From NCBI GenBank assembly GCA_032251335.1, contig JAVVDW010000028.1:1-21762 (forward strand): a DNA stretch of 21,762 bases, given 5' to 3'. Below the pieces are notes generated by a model, which worked only from the letters and a program-made list of their open reading frames with translations, did not search any database and had not been told where the DNA came from. Positions within the stretch are counted from its first letter, which is position 1; the number at the start of each line of letters is the position of its first letter. This document shows positions 1 through 5,950 of this stretch, in pieces. Both the position numbers and the translations under genes were made by a program. This DNA is from UM-FILTER-40-17 sp032251335. Its GTDB lineage: Bacteria > Bacteroidota > Bacteroidia > Flavobacteriales > Flavobacteriaceae.

Positions 1-95
1 GTTTGAACTACTAAAACAGGTCTTGTTTTTCCTATTTCGTTTCCAAATCTTGGGTCAAGGTTTACAAGCCAAATTTCATTTTTTCTAGCAATCAT
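1..95 (-). CDS. MazF/PemK-family toxin, N-terminal part, cut by the window edge
   Basis: Only the first 31 codons lie inside the window. They read MIARKNEIWLVNLDPRFGNE, continuing IGKTRPVLVVQ. This is the start of the PemK/MazF endoribonuclease fold: the EIWLVNLDP strand, then the E-I-G-K-T-R-P-V-L-V-V loop and strand. Family members cleave mRNA at short motifs and are held inactive by a co-encoded antitoxin. The ATG (93-95 on the minus strand) lies inside the last codons of the antitoxin gene, an 11-nt overlap that implies translational coupling and the usual antitoxin-first order. The reading frame is too short for an automatic ORF call but the family match is strong. Whether the rest is intact cannot be seen. 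Confidence 0.88.
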   Translation of the reverse strand, partial: MIARKNEIWLVNLDPRFGNEIGKTRPVLVVQ

Positions 96-318
96 ACTCT
101 TCAAGGCTTTCAAATTCAGTAAGTACTTTCAACGATTCGTCACTAACGAGTTTGGATTCTGTTTCAAGAAGTTTTGCAATAAATTCCTTTTTCTGAATTC
201 GATTATAGTATGTAAGGGCTTCGTTTATATAACGGTTTCTAGGCTTTTTTATTTTTTCAAGCAATTGTTCTGTTTCTTGGTAAACGAGGTCGTCAAGTTT
301 AAGAGAAAGCGTTTTCAT
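85..318 (-). CDS. Type II antitoxin, ribbon-helix-helix-like, partner of MazF/PemK toxin
   Basis: A 77-residue protein. The first 10 residues (MKTLSLKLDD) look like the beta strand of a ribbon-helix-helix DNA-binding domain, followed by two helices (about 11-45, with RNRYINEAL at 27-35). The acidic C-terminal part (about 46-77, ending EFESLEEYDC) is the kind of segment that wraps the toxin. Size, charge pattern and the 11-nt overlap with the downstream MazF/PemK gene support the call. Such antitoxins usually repress their own operon, and a perfect 16-bp palindrome lies 24 nt upstream of the start. No other start codon is a better fit. The exact antitoxin subfamily is not recognised. Confidence 0.82.
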   Translation of the reverse strand: MKTLSLKLDDLVYQETEQLLEKIKKPRNRYINEALTYYNRIQKKEFIAKLLETESKLVSDESLKVLTEFESLEEYDC

Positions 319-340
319 TTTATTCCGTTTTAGTATATTG

Positions 341-357
341 CAAAAGTATATACTTTT
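341..357 (-). promoter_or_regulatory. Promoter and candidate autoregulatory operator of the toxin-antitoxin pair
   Basis: On the minus strand TACTTTTG (348 to 341) matches the Bacteroidota -7 consensus TAnnTTTG and sits 22 nt before the antitoxin ATG. Bases 342-357 (AAAAGTATATACTTTT) are a perfect 16-bp palindrome that covers this -7 element. A dimeric RHH antitoxin bound there would block the promoter. No clear -33 TTG was found. The palindrome is seen directly; the operator role is inferred. Confidence 0.5.
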
Positions 358-399
358 TTGGAAATTAAAAATTTTACTTGTTTTTTTCTTGGCTTAAAT

Positions 400-513
400 G
401 CTAACGTTTTCGTGCTTTGCATTCGGGCGGGATACGGTGCACAAAACTGTCAACTAGAAACTTTGATAGAAGCACAAGTCCGGAAGTAGCCATTGAAGCA
501 AAGCGATGTTAGC
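400..513. repeat. Large imperfect inverted repeat, attC-like
   Basis: The outer arms GCTAAC (400-405) and GTTAGC (508-513) are exact complements. Inside them GCTTTGC (414-420) and GCAAAGC (498-504) are exact complements too. The arms enclose about 77 nt with only patchy pairing. The layout of two short nested complementary boxes with an imperfect interior resembles integron attC recombination sites. However, the outer boxes do not match the strict RYYYAAC / GTTRRRY consensus (GTTAGCT has a C where a purine is expected). No integron integrase is in the window. It could equally be a dispersed Bacteroidota intergenic element of another kind. Confidence 0.4.
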
Positions 514-776
514 TGCTGCCCTTCTGTCTTTCGTGTTGATTGTCTGTCGGTTGTGCGGTGGGACAGACACACGCTGCCGCCAAGTTTTGGTCTGTGCGAT
601 GGCTTGTGCGACTTGGTCCCGAAAGCCATTCGGGATGTGTGGCTGTGAAGCGTTGGCTTTTCTGTCTGTTTAGTTGTTCTGAATGATTTCTATTTACTCA
701 CTTTTTTATTTGTTTTTTAATTTTGTTCGTGAAACCTTTAGGTTCAACGAAGTTAATCGCCATTTTTTAATGCTAT
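514..776. other. Intergenic stretch without a convincing gene
   Basis: Bases up to about 660 are clearly more GC-rich than the AT-rich flanks. They contain a hairpin-capable pair GTCTGTC (542-548) / GACAGAC (562-568). A 55-codon open frame runs from an ATG at 506, inside the inverted repeat, to a TAG at 671-673. Its product is rich in Cys and Leu with no recognisable fold, and its start is part of the repeat arm, so it is probably not a gene. From 674 to 776 the DNA is T-rich with no feature that can be named. Confidence 0.5.
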
Positions 777-851
777 CTATTTATTTGAACCTTCTACTAT
801 GGCGATTTCTTCTTCTGTCAATTCATAAAGTTGATAAACCAATTGGTTAAT
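777..851 (-). pseudogene. Orphan C-terminal tail of a lost protein (possibly a restriction-modification enzyme)
   Basis: On the minus strand an in-frame stretch reads INQLVYQLYELTEEEI then AIVEGSNK and a TAG stop. An in-frame TAA lies directly before it, so only the last 24 codons remain. The pattern (I/V)-x-Q-L-V-Y-x-L-Y-x-L-T-E-E-E-I-x-I-V-E-G is one I associate with the extreme C-terminus of Eco57I/type IIG-like methylase-nuclease proteins in Bacteroidota. That family link is from memory and uncertain. A related tail lies on the other side of the transposase at 1414-1485, and the differences in the best-matching block are all synonymous, so both derive from real coding sequence. Confidence 0.45.
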
Positions 852-866
852 TTAGTTTTCTAAATT
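849..866. repeat. Short perfect hairpin at the 3' end of the transposase gene
   Basis: AATTTAG (849-855) and CTAAATT (860-866) form a perfect 7-bp stem with a TTTT loop and overlap the transposase stop codon. Directly beside it, 837-848 is a 12-bp palindrome (AACCAATTGGTT). A subterminal hairpin beyond the 3' end of tnpA is expected at the right end of an IS200-like unit, but it could also be a weak terminator. It has no T tract on the minus strand. Confidence 0.35.
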
Positions 867-1302
867 ATTTATAATCTTCAAGTCCATATAGTTTTAATAA
901 CTCTTCATATTCCTGCTGAAACATTTTCTTTTGATGATGTGATTTCTGATTTTTAATGTATTCAAATACTTTTTCAACAATCGATTCCGAAACGGAAAAT
1001 GCAGCATAACCGGTTTGCCATGCGAATTTGTCTGCAATGAAATTGTTTTGATTGAAATAGTGAGAGCTACTGCCTTTAATCTGTTTGATAACTTCTGCAA
1101 TAGATTTTTGCGGGCTTATTAAAAACAGACAATGGATATGATCTGGCATACCGTTGATGATTCTTACCGGGCAACCTTGCTCTCTCAATTGCTCAGAAAC
1201 AAATTGATATACCTTTTCTTCAATGTTTTGATGAATCAATGGTATTCTTTCTTTGGTTGCCCAAATGGCGTGTATCCATATTTTGTTGAATGAATGAGGC
1301 AT
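865..1302 (-). CDS. REP-associated / IS200-type Y1 transposase (RAYT)
   Basis: A 145-residue HUH-superfamily single-strand transposase (Y1_Tnp, PF01797). The metal-binding HUH motif is HIH at 55-57 within MPDHIHCLF. The family block WQTGYAAFSVSES spans about 95-107. The likely nucleophile is Tyr115 in VFEYIKNQ, with the conserved Gln118 following. The N-terminus (MPHSFNKIWIHAIWATKER) is the usual first strand of the family. Length is normal and no frame damage is visible, so it may be active. There is no tnpB beside it. Two palindromes just upstream (1318-1335 and 1356-1385) resemble the REP sequences mobilised or processed by RAYT proteins. The gene sits between two remnants of a similar C-terminal tail, which suggests repeated rearrangement at this spot. 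Confidence 0.9.
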   Translation of the reverse strand: MPHSFNKIWIHAIWATKERIPLIHQNIEEKVYQFVSEQLREQGCPVRIINGMPDHIHCLFLISPQKSIAEVIKQIKGSSSHYFNQNNFIADKFAWQTGYAAFSVSESIVEKVFEYIKNQKSHHQKKMFQQEYEELLKLYGLEDYK

Positions 1303-1317
1303 AATATTTTGTTTTAT

Positions 1318-1335
1318 AAACCGTTAAAACGGTTT
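1318..1335. repeat. REP-like palindrome 1, upstream of the RAYT gene
   Basis: Perfect 8-bp arms AAACCGTT (1318-1325) and AACGGTTT (1328-1335) around AA. It lies 16 nt upstream of the transposase start and 20 nt from a second, longer palindrome sharing the ACGGTTT core. Paired imperfectly related palindromes next to a RAYT gene are typical of REP/BIME units. The RAYT-REP link is inferred from position. Confidence 0.6.
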
Positions 1336-1355
1336 TCTGTTGCATTCCGTATTTT

Positions 1356-1385
1356 CATAGCCCACGGTTTAAACCGTGGGCTATG
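1356..1385. repeat. REP-like palindrome 2, perfect 30 bp
   Basis: The left arm CATAGCCCACGGTTT (1356-1370) is exactly complementary to AAACCGTGGGCTATG (1371-1385), a 30-bp perfect palindrome with no spacer. It is long enough to extrude or to form a strong RNA hairpin in either direction. It lies 54 nt upstream of the RAYT start. The sequence type (CCCACGGTTT / AAACCGTGGG) is one I recall as a widespread intergenic palindrome in Bacteroidota genomes near such transposases. Confidence 0.7.
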
Positions 1386-1413
1386 GTAGGTATTCGTTTT
1401 ATGTGTAATGGAT

Positions 1414-1485
1414 TTATCCATTTTCAATTATATCAATTTCTTCTTCCGTCAACTCGTAAAGTTCTTTACACTTACAGCCAACTCG
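1414..1485 (-). pseudogene. Second orphan C-terminal tail, related to that at 777-851
   Basis: On the minus strand the frame reads RVGCKCKELYELTEEEI then DIIENG and a TAA stop, with an in-frame TAA just upstream (1486-1488), so 24 codons remain. Its core LYELTEEEI is identical to that of the tail at 777-851. Over 28 nt (1436-1463 versus 805-832) there are only three differences, all at third codon positions (TAC/TAT, GAG/GAA, ACG/ACA). Outside this block the two tails diverge, so they come from paralogues rather than a fresh target duplication. There is no gene between here and argB; 1486-1597 shows nothing recognisable. Confidence 0.45.
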
Positions 1486-1597
1486 TTATATCATCTCAAA
1501 TATACCCAATTCCCTCATCAACCCTTTAAAAATCATCAGGTTTTTCTCAACATGTGTTTATAAATTCCAAATCGTTTTTCGTTTCAAAATCTAAAAC

Positions 1598-1605
1598 TAT
1601 CTTTG
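1598..1605 (+). promoter_or_regulatory. Candidate promoter -7 element of argB
   Basis: TATCTTTG matches TAnnTTTG exactly and lies 47 nt before the argB ATG. No TTG is found at the expected -33 position (1575-1578 is TTTT). If used, transcription starts near 1611. That would exclude the upstream in-frame ATG at 1554 and support the start at 1653. Confidence 0.45.
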
Positions 1606-1652
1606 CCGGAAGCTGTTTCGGCAGGCTTAAACCAAACCCATACAGTTCAGAC

Positions 1653-2432
1653 ATGAAACCCGTCTTAAAAATTGTCAAAATCGGAGGAAACGTCATCGAT
1701 GACGAGGCTGCGCTCCAAGCTTTTTTGGAAGGTTTTGCTGCTATGGCGCCGCCCAAAATCCTCGTACATGGCGGCGGAAAAATTGCCACCCAACTGGCAA
1801 CCCGGCTCGGCGTGGAAACAAAGATGACAGGCGGCCGCCGCATCACCGATCAGGCTTCTTTGGACGTGGTGGTGATGACCTATGCCGGTTTGCTCAACAA
1901 AAATGTGGTTGCCCTGTTGCAAAAAAACGGCTGCAACGCCATCGGACTTTCGGGTGCCGATGCCGGAAGTATCCTGTCGCGCAAACGCAACCACCCGGAA
2001 ATCGATTTTGGTTTTGTGGGCGATGTGCAATCGGTTCATGCTGAAAATATCAGCAAACTGCTCCAAGCGGGTTTTACCCCCGTTTTTTGTGCCATCACGC
2101 ACGACCGGGAAGGGCAGTTGCTCAACACCAATGCCGACACCATCGCTTCGGAATTGGCCATAGCCATGAGCGCGATTTACCAAACCGAACTAATCTATTG
2201 TTTTGAAAAAAAGGGTGTTCTGACTGATATTAACGATGAAAATTCCGTTGTCGAACATATTGACAGTCAAAAATATACTGAATTAAAGAATAACAAAATC
2301 ATCGCCGACGGCATGCTCCCGAAAATGGAAAACTGCTTTCACGCGCTGCAAAATAACGTCTCGAAAGTCATCATCGGGAATCCGTCGGTGATTGGCGGTA
2401 AAGAAACTTTGTTTACGACCCTGACGATTTAA
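1653..2432 (+). CDS. argB: Acetylglutamate kinase (N-acetyl or N-succinyl-glutamate kinase)
   Basis: A 259-residue amino-acid kinase that phosphorylates the gamma-carboxyl of N-acetylglutamate with ATP, the second step of arginine synthesis. Visible landmarks: KIVKIGGN (6-13) and LVHGGGK (37-43), the two glycine loops for phosphate; the substrate segment GRRITDQ (61-67); GLSGADAGS near 98-106; and NTNADTIASELA, which contacts ATP and acyl-glutamate. In many Bacteroidota the acyl group is succinyl, so the exact substrate cannot be read off. The start at 1653 is chosen because the protein then begins directly with the first core strand, as in homologues. The longer frame from 1554 would begin upstream of the -7 element. 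It stands alone: the usual flavobacterial neighbours argG, argC, argD and argF' are not upstream, where there is mobile DNA, and argE/argH lie 7 kb away. Confidence 0.93.
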   Translation: MKPVLKIVKIGGNVIDDEAALQAFLEGFAAMAPPKILVHGGGKIATQLATRLGVETKMTGGRRITDQASLDVVVMTYAGLLNKNVVALLQKNGCNAIGLSGADAGSILSRKRNHPEIDFGFVGDVQSVHAENISKLLQAGFTPVFCAITHDREGQLLNTNADTIASELAIAMSAIYQTELIYCFEKKGVLTDINDENSVVEHIDSQKYTELKNNKIIADGMLPKMENCFHALQNNVSKVIIGNPSVIGGKETLFTTLTI

Positions 2433-2438
2433 AATAAA

Positions 2439-2471
2439 AAACCTCACAGGTTTTCAAAACCTGTGAGGTTT
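2439..2471. terminator. Bidirectional terminator between argB and the AraC regulator
   Basis: The arms AAACCTCACAGGTTTT (2439-2454) and AAAACCTGTGAGGTTT (2456-2471) are perfectly complementary around a single C. In RNA this gives a CCTCACAGG stem with T-rich flanks on both strands. It sits 7 nt after the argB stop and 16 nt before the end of the convergent regulator gene, the right place for a shared terminator. Confidence 0.85.
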
Positions 2472-2486
2472 AAATACTTTTCCGGC

Positions 2487-3365
2487 TTACTTTAAAATCA
2501 TCCGAAGTTCGTTTCTATATGTGGATGGATTTCGCCCGGTAAATTCTTTAAAGAGCTTATTAAAATGCGAGAAGTTGTTGAAACCGCTTTCATAGCAAAT
2601 TTCTGTGATACTGGTCGGTTTTTCGGCCAGTAGTTTGGAGGCGTGAACCAAACGGTATTCGTTGACAAATTGGGTAAAAGTTTTCCCGGTTATTTTCTTG
2701 AAATACCTGCAAAAAGCGGGCACTGTCATGCTGACCAGGTTAGAGATTTCATCGAGCGAAATGGCACGTTGAAAATTTTCACGTACAAAGCTAAAGACAA
2801 TGTCGATTCGCTGGTTATCCTGAGGCTCCACCTCAAGCACAAAACCTTGGGCGTTGAGCAAGGTGTATTCTTCGGAATCTTCCAAATCTTTTAAAATTTG
2901 TATCAACTTCATCAAACGCTCAAAGGGTTCATATTGACCGAGTTTTTCAATTTTGGTTCCCACATTGCGTTTGGTGTTGCCGTGGAACACGATACCCATT
3001 TTGGCGCGTTCCAACATATTGTTGATGCCCGAAAGTTCGGGGGTGTTAAAAAAATCTGAGCCCGCAAAGTCGTGGTTGAATTGGATTATCGATTCACTTT
3101 TGTTTCCCGTCAGCCTATCGGTAAAGCCATAATGTGGCAAATTGGAACCAATGAGAATCAAATCACCGTTTCTGTAGAAGGAAACATGGCTGCCCACCAG
3201 GCGTTTTCCCATGCCACCATTTACGTAAACCATTTCTATTTCGGGGTGAAAATGCCACTGCGGGTCTTTATTTTGCGATTTATCGGCAAATTGCTTGAAC
3301 GAAAAGGAACTGCCAAAAGGCGTCGATATCTTTTCTAAAGCCGGTTTTAAATTTGATAATGTCAT
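2487..3365 (-). CDS. AraC-family transcriptional regulator with N-terminal cupin
   Basis: 292 residues. The N-terminal half (about 30-115) has cupin-like features, including the His-rich WHFHPEIEMVYV (36-47) and the GDLILIGSNLPH turn. The C-terminal 95 residues hold the paired helix-turn-helix of AraC/XylS proteins: ISLDEISNLVSMTVPAFCRY for the first and SITEICYESGFNNFSHFNKL for the second, followed by the family closing segment F-K-x-x-T-G-R-N-P-S-T-Y-R. It probably senses a small molecule through the cupin. It is transcribed away from a small exported protein gene and a sugar-type permease, which are the obvious candidate targets. The ligand cannot be predicted from sequence. Confidence 0.9.
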   Translation of the reverse strand: MTLSNLKPALEKISTPFGSSFSFKQFADKSQNKDPQWHFHPEIEMVYVNGGMGKRLVGSHVSFYRNGDLILIGSNLPHYGFTDRLTGNKSESIIQFNHDFAGSDFFNTPELSGINNMLERAKMGIVFHGNTKRNVGTKIEKLGQYEPFERLMKLIQILKDLEDSEEYTLLNAQGFVLEVEPQDNQRIDIVFSFVRENFQRAISLDEISNLVSMTVPAFCRYFKKITGKTFTQFVNEYRLVHASKLLAEKPTSITEICYESGFNNFSHFNKLFKEFTGRNPSTYRNELRMILK

Positions 3366-3386
3366 GATATTCAGCTATTTTTTATT

Positions 3387-3394
3387 CAAAGGTA
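3387..3394 (-). promoter_or_regulatory. Candidate -7 element of the AraC regulator gene
   Basis: On the minus strand TACCTTTG fits TAnnTTTG and lies 21 nt before the ATG. No TTG at a standard -33 distance was found, as is common for activator-dependent promoters. Confidence 0.4.
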
Positions 3395-3535
3395 GAGGTT
3401 TTAATGGAATTTTAACCCATTGGATTGACGAAATTATGTGCAAAATTATCATTTATTATTAAATAAAAGAAAAATAAAGTTAAAATAATGGATAAACAGG
3501 GCAAGTAATGGAATTTTTAATTGACATGTGGGATG

Positions 3536-3543
3536 TACTTTTG
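3536..3543 (+). promoter_or_regulatory. Candidate -7 element of the small exported protein gene
   Basis: TACTTTTG fits TAnnTTTG and lies 29 nt before the ATG at 3573. The 140 nt separating it from the divergent AraC-gene promoter is AT-rich and is where the regulator would most likely bind. No clear inverted or direct repeat operator could be picked out. Confidence 0.4.
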
Positions 3544-3572
3544 TCTTGTATAAACGTTAAAACGCTATTGTT

Positions 3573-4148
3573 ATGAAAAAAGATGTAAAGTACAGTTTGT
3601 TTGCCTTTCTATTAAGTGCAACGATGGTTTTTGCCTCCAACGGTAAAGATGAAGCAAGGTCTAAAGTAGTAAACTTTACGATCGGACAGTTGCAAAATTT
3701 CAACCAAATTATCATCAAAGATGATGCGGGAGTGATTTTGTATTCAGATTTTTTAAAGGACAACGCTAGAGTTGGTATCCGGATGGATTTCAGTAATTTG
3801 CCTGTGGGAGATTACTTCGTTGTGTTGGAATCTTCCATCAAAACAGTGGTTTATCCGCTTGAAGTAAACGGGCAAGTTGCACAACTCAACACAGCCGAAA
3901 AAACGGAGGTGTTTAAGCCCTTTGTGCGTTTGCAAAACAACTTGTTAGACGTGATGGGTTTCAATCCTAACCGCCAAGACATGGAAGTGTTTATTTACAA
4001 CGAAGCCGGAGAGGTCATCTTTAAGGAAACCATTTCCGATGCTTTGGAGTTAAAAAAACGCTACGCACTTAAAAACCTTTCTGATGCTTCGGTAAGCATC
4101 AAGGTGGTAAAAGATGGAAAATCTTTTAATTTTAGTTTTAAAAGCTAA
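3573..4148 (+). CDS. Small exported protein with two tandem tail-like beta repeats
   Basis: 191 residues with a signal peptide (about 1-22: basic MKKDVK, hydrophobic core, cleavage near VFAS-N). The mature part has two similar blocks, about 46-96 and 137-189. Each has a hydrophobic strand, a D/N-x-A-G-x-(V/I)-(I/L)-(Y/F) turn (IIIKDDAGVILYSD and VFIYNEAGEVIFKE), and a later hydrophobic strand (LPVGDYFVVLES in the first; a degenerate ASVSIKVVKDGK in the second). This resembles the beta-sandwich of the Por secretion system C-terminal domain, used here as body rather than as a terminal tag. No catalytic motif is visible. It has its own promoter and terminator. The function is unknown; a periplasmic or surface binding role is only a guess. 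The closest named comparison I can offer is DUF3244-like secreted proteins. Confidence 0.75.
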   Translation: MKKDVKYSLFAFLLSATMVFASNGKDEARSKVVNFTIGQLQNFNQIIIKDDAGVILYSDFLKDNARVGIRMDFSNLPVGDYFVVLESSIKTVVYPLEVNGQVAQLNTAEKTEVFKPFVRLQNNLLDVMGFNPNRQDMEVFIYNEAGEVIFKETISDALELKKRYALKNLSDASVSIKVVKDGKSFNFSFKS

Positions 4149-4179
4149 GTTTCTATTTGTTTGTTTGTTATTTGGTTTT

Positions 4180-4204
4180 AAAGCGTCCTTCGGGGCGCTT
4201 TTTT
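4180..4204 (+). terminator. Rho-independent terminator after the exported protein gene
   Basis: AAAGCGTCC (4180-4188), TTCG loop (4189-4192) and GGGCGCTTT (4193-4201) form a 9-bp stem with one G-T wobble and a stable UUCG tetraloop. A run of six T follows (4199-4204). It separates this gene from the permease gene downstream. Confidence 0.88.
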
Positions 4205-4349
4205 GTTGATGCGTTTTGAACGTATCAGGAATTTGATGTGCTTTATGTCAGAATTTATGTCGTAAGGGTGTCTTTTATGGTTGTATGTTGGGCAAATATG
4301 TCAGTTTAGAAAAAAATACTTTACTTTACCCGTCCAAACAATATTACTT

Positions 4350-5582
4350 ATGAAGCGCAACTACCTTTTTGTCCTATTGGTATTGGTCACATTTTTTATC
4401 ATTTCCTTTTTAACCAATATTCTGGGACCAATTTTACCCGCAGCCAACAAGAGTTTTGACCTTTCCTTAGCCTTGGCCGGTTTTTTGCCGCTCAGTTTTT
4501 TTATTGCATACGGGCCTACTTCTATTCCTGCGGGTTATCTGACAGAAAAATACGGCCCAAAGTGGACGATGCTTGCCGGTTTTTCGCTCATGGCAATCGG
4601 TTGTGTTTTCTTTTTATTGAACCCCGGTTTTCTCACTTATGTGAGTTCGCTTTTTATTATGGGGATTGGTATGGCAGCTTTGCAAGTCGTCATCAATCCG
4701 CTCTTGCGCGTTTCCGGTGGTGAAGAAAATTTTGCTTTTTTTTCGGTTTTGGCACAATTGGTTTTTGGCGCGGCTTCTTATGTCAGTCCGGGTGTTTACA
4801 ACCGCCTGACTGCCGGTTTGGAAAATCCGGAAAAAGCCGATTTTTTGAGTCGCGCCCTGCGGGGTTTTATTCCGTCGGGCATGGCTTGGACCTCTTTTTA
4901 CGGCCTTTGTCTGCTTTTGGCGTTGACCATGATTGTGTTAATGATGTTTTTAAAATTTCCGAAAGTGAGCCTTAAAGAAGACGAAAAATTGGAAGGCGTC
5001 TTGGTGATTAAAAAACTGCTGCGAAACAAGGTAGTTCAGCTCTATTTCTTCGGCATCTTCTGTTATGTGGGTTTTGAACAAGGCGTTTCTGTTTGGATCG
5101 CTTCTTTTTTGGAAACTTATCACAGTTTGGATCCAGCGGTGGAAGGGTCGGATACCACCGCCCTTTTTTGGGGTATGCAAGCCATAGGAGGCATTTTGGG
5201 GTTGTTGTTGATGAAACTTTTTGATGTTCAGAAAATTTTGGCCACCTTCGTGATGTTGGCTTTTATGAGTCTAATTCTCGCCTTGTTTGGCAATATCAGC
5301 GTTGTACTTTGGGCTTTTCCTGCGATCGGTTTTTTCACCTCGGTGATGTACCCAAGTGTTTTTTCTTTAGGGCTCAACTCGCTATCTGCGCATCACGGCA
5401 CTTTCGCAGGTGTGCTGTGCACCGGTATTATCGGTGGTGCTGTTTTCCCTTTTTTGATTGGTGGTTTAGGAGATTTGCTGGGCCTCAGGTTGGGAATGCT
5501 GCTCAATGTAATTGCATTGGCATATTTGCTGTATATTGCTTTCTCCGCAAAACCACTCGTCAAAAACAAAACGATTCTGTAG
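4350..5582 (+). CDS. MFS permease, FHS (fucose/glucose-galactose) type sugar transporter
   Basis: 410 residues with about 12 hydrophobic segments, beginning MKRNYLFVLLVLVTFFIISF. It has the MFS helix 2-3 region (YGPTSIPAGYLTEKYGPKWT, about 55-74). The later block MGIGMAALQVVINPLLRV resembles the Q-V-x-x-N-P signature of FucP/GluP proton-sugar symporters. The second half begins after a hydrophilic loop (about 212-225). The start at 4350 is preferred over an in-frame codon at 4281 because the protein then opens directly with the first membrane helix. It lies downstream of a strong terminator and so needs its own promoter; none matches the consensus well. Substrate is unknown. The neighbouring AraC regulator suggests a carbohydrate-responsive unit, as inference only. 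Confidence 0.85.
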   Translation: MKRNYLFVLLVLVTFFIISFLTNILGPILPAANKSFDLSLALAGFLPLSFFIAYGPTSIPAGYLTEKYGPKWTMLAGFSLMAIGCVFFLLNPGFLTYVSSLFIMGIGMAALQVVINPLLRVSGGEENFAFFSVLAQLVFGAASYVSPGVYNRLTAGLENPEKADFLSRALRGFIPSGMAWTSFYGLCLLLALTMIVLMMFLKFPKVSLKEDEKLEGVLVIKKLLRNKVVQLYFFGIFCYVGFEQGVSVWIASFLETYHSLDPAVEGSDTTALFWGMQAIGGILGLLLMKLFDVQKILATFVMLAFMSLILALFGNISVVLWAFPAIGFFTSVMYPSVFSLGLNSLSAHHGTFAGVLCTGIIGGAVFPFLIGGLGDLLGLRLGMLLNVIALAYLLYIAFSAKPLVKNKTIL

Positions 5583-5611
5583 TTACTTGTTAACAATTTT
5601 TGGCAAGACTC

Positions 5612-5645
5612 TTGTCGGTATTTAAGGGATAAATCGTTATTTTTG
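5612..5645 (+). promoter_or_regulatory. Candidate promoter of the mutL-rhomboid operon
   Basis: TTG (5612-5614) and TATTTTTG (5638-5645) match the -33 and -7 boxes, but the 23-nt gap is at the long end of the usual range. The -7 box is 20 nt before the first gene of the run. Confidence 0.4.
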
Positions 5646-5665
5646 AAAACTGACAATATCTATCC

Positions 5666-5950
5666 ATGCGACTACCGACACTCTTTAAGCAACGACCCAA
5701 TAAAAGCTATAGCTACACCCCTCGTTACTACGACGAGCGCAAAGAAAGATTGGAAAAACTCATTGAAAAGCACCACGGCAAAAAAGATGGAACTATAAGT
5801 CATAAAAAAGTAAGTTTTAGAGACGAGTGGAAGCAACTCAGGCAGACGCGTTCCGATCAAAATTCACGTTTGCGCTTGGCCGTTATTATGGTGTTGCTTT
5901 TTGCGATGGCTTACGTAGCTTTGCAGTATATACAAATCGACTTGTTTTAA
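5666..5950 (+). CDS. Small single-pass membrane protein preceding mutL
   Basis: 94 residues. The N-terminal two thirds is highly charged (KQRPNKSYSYTPRYYDERKE, then a Lys/Glu-rich helix). One membrane helix follows near 71-89 (RLAVIMVLLFAMAYVALQYI), with a few residues after it. The orientation is probably a cytoplasmic N-terminus. Short proteins of this shape are a regular neighbour of mutL in Flavobacteriia; I know of no assigned function, and occasional labels as riboflavin synthase are not supported by anything seen here. Its TAA stop shares one base with the mutL ATG (TAATG), so the two are translationally coupled. Confidence 0.8.
   Translation: MRLPTLFKQRPNKSYSYTPRYYDERKERLEKLIEKHHGKKDGTISHKKVSFRDEWKQLRQTRSDQNSRLRLAVIMVLLFAMAYVALQYIQIDLF

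Noticed and set aside
506..673. A 55-codon open frame starting MLAALLSF
   Set aside because: Its start codon is part of the inverted-repeat arm, the product is a Cys/Leu-rich string without a fold, and there is no promoter; better explained as an accident of the GC-rich intergenic element.
837..848. 12-bp palindrome AACCAATTGGTT as a separate regulatory site
   Set aside because: It falls within the codons of the protein tail (QLV region) and has no promoter nearby; noted only as part of the transposase 3' boundary.
805..1463. The two 28-nt near-identical blocks taken as transposon target-site duplications
   Set aside because: IS200-type single-strand transposition makes no target duplication, and the three differences are all synonymous in a shared reading frame.
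1..1500. CRISPR array or prophage in the accessory left edge
   Set aside because: No regularly spaced direct repeats and no phage structural or integrase genes are visible; only toxin-antitoxin, RAYT and palindromes.
1554..1652. In-frame upstream extension of argB
   Set aside because: It begins before the TATCTTTG promoter element and adds 33 residues with no counterpart in acetylglutamate kinases.
5827..5949. In-frame upstream extension of mutL
   Set aside because: It lies inside the preceding small membrane protein gene in another frame, while the ATG at 5950 gives the canonical MutL N-terminus and a TAATG coupling.
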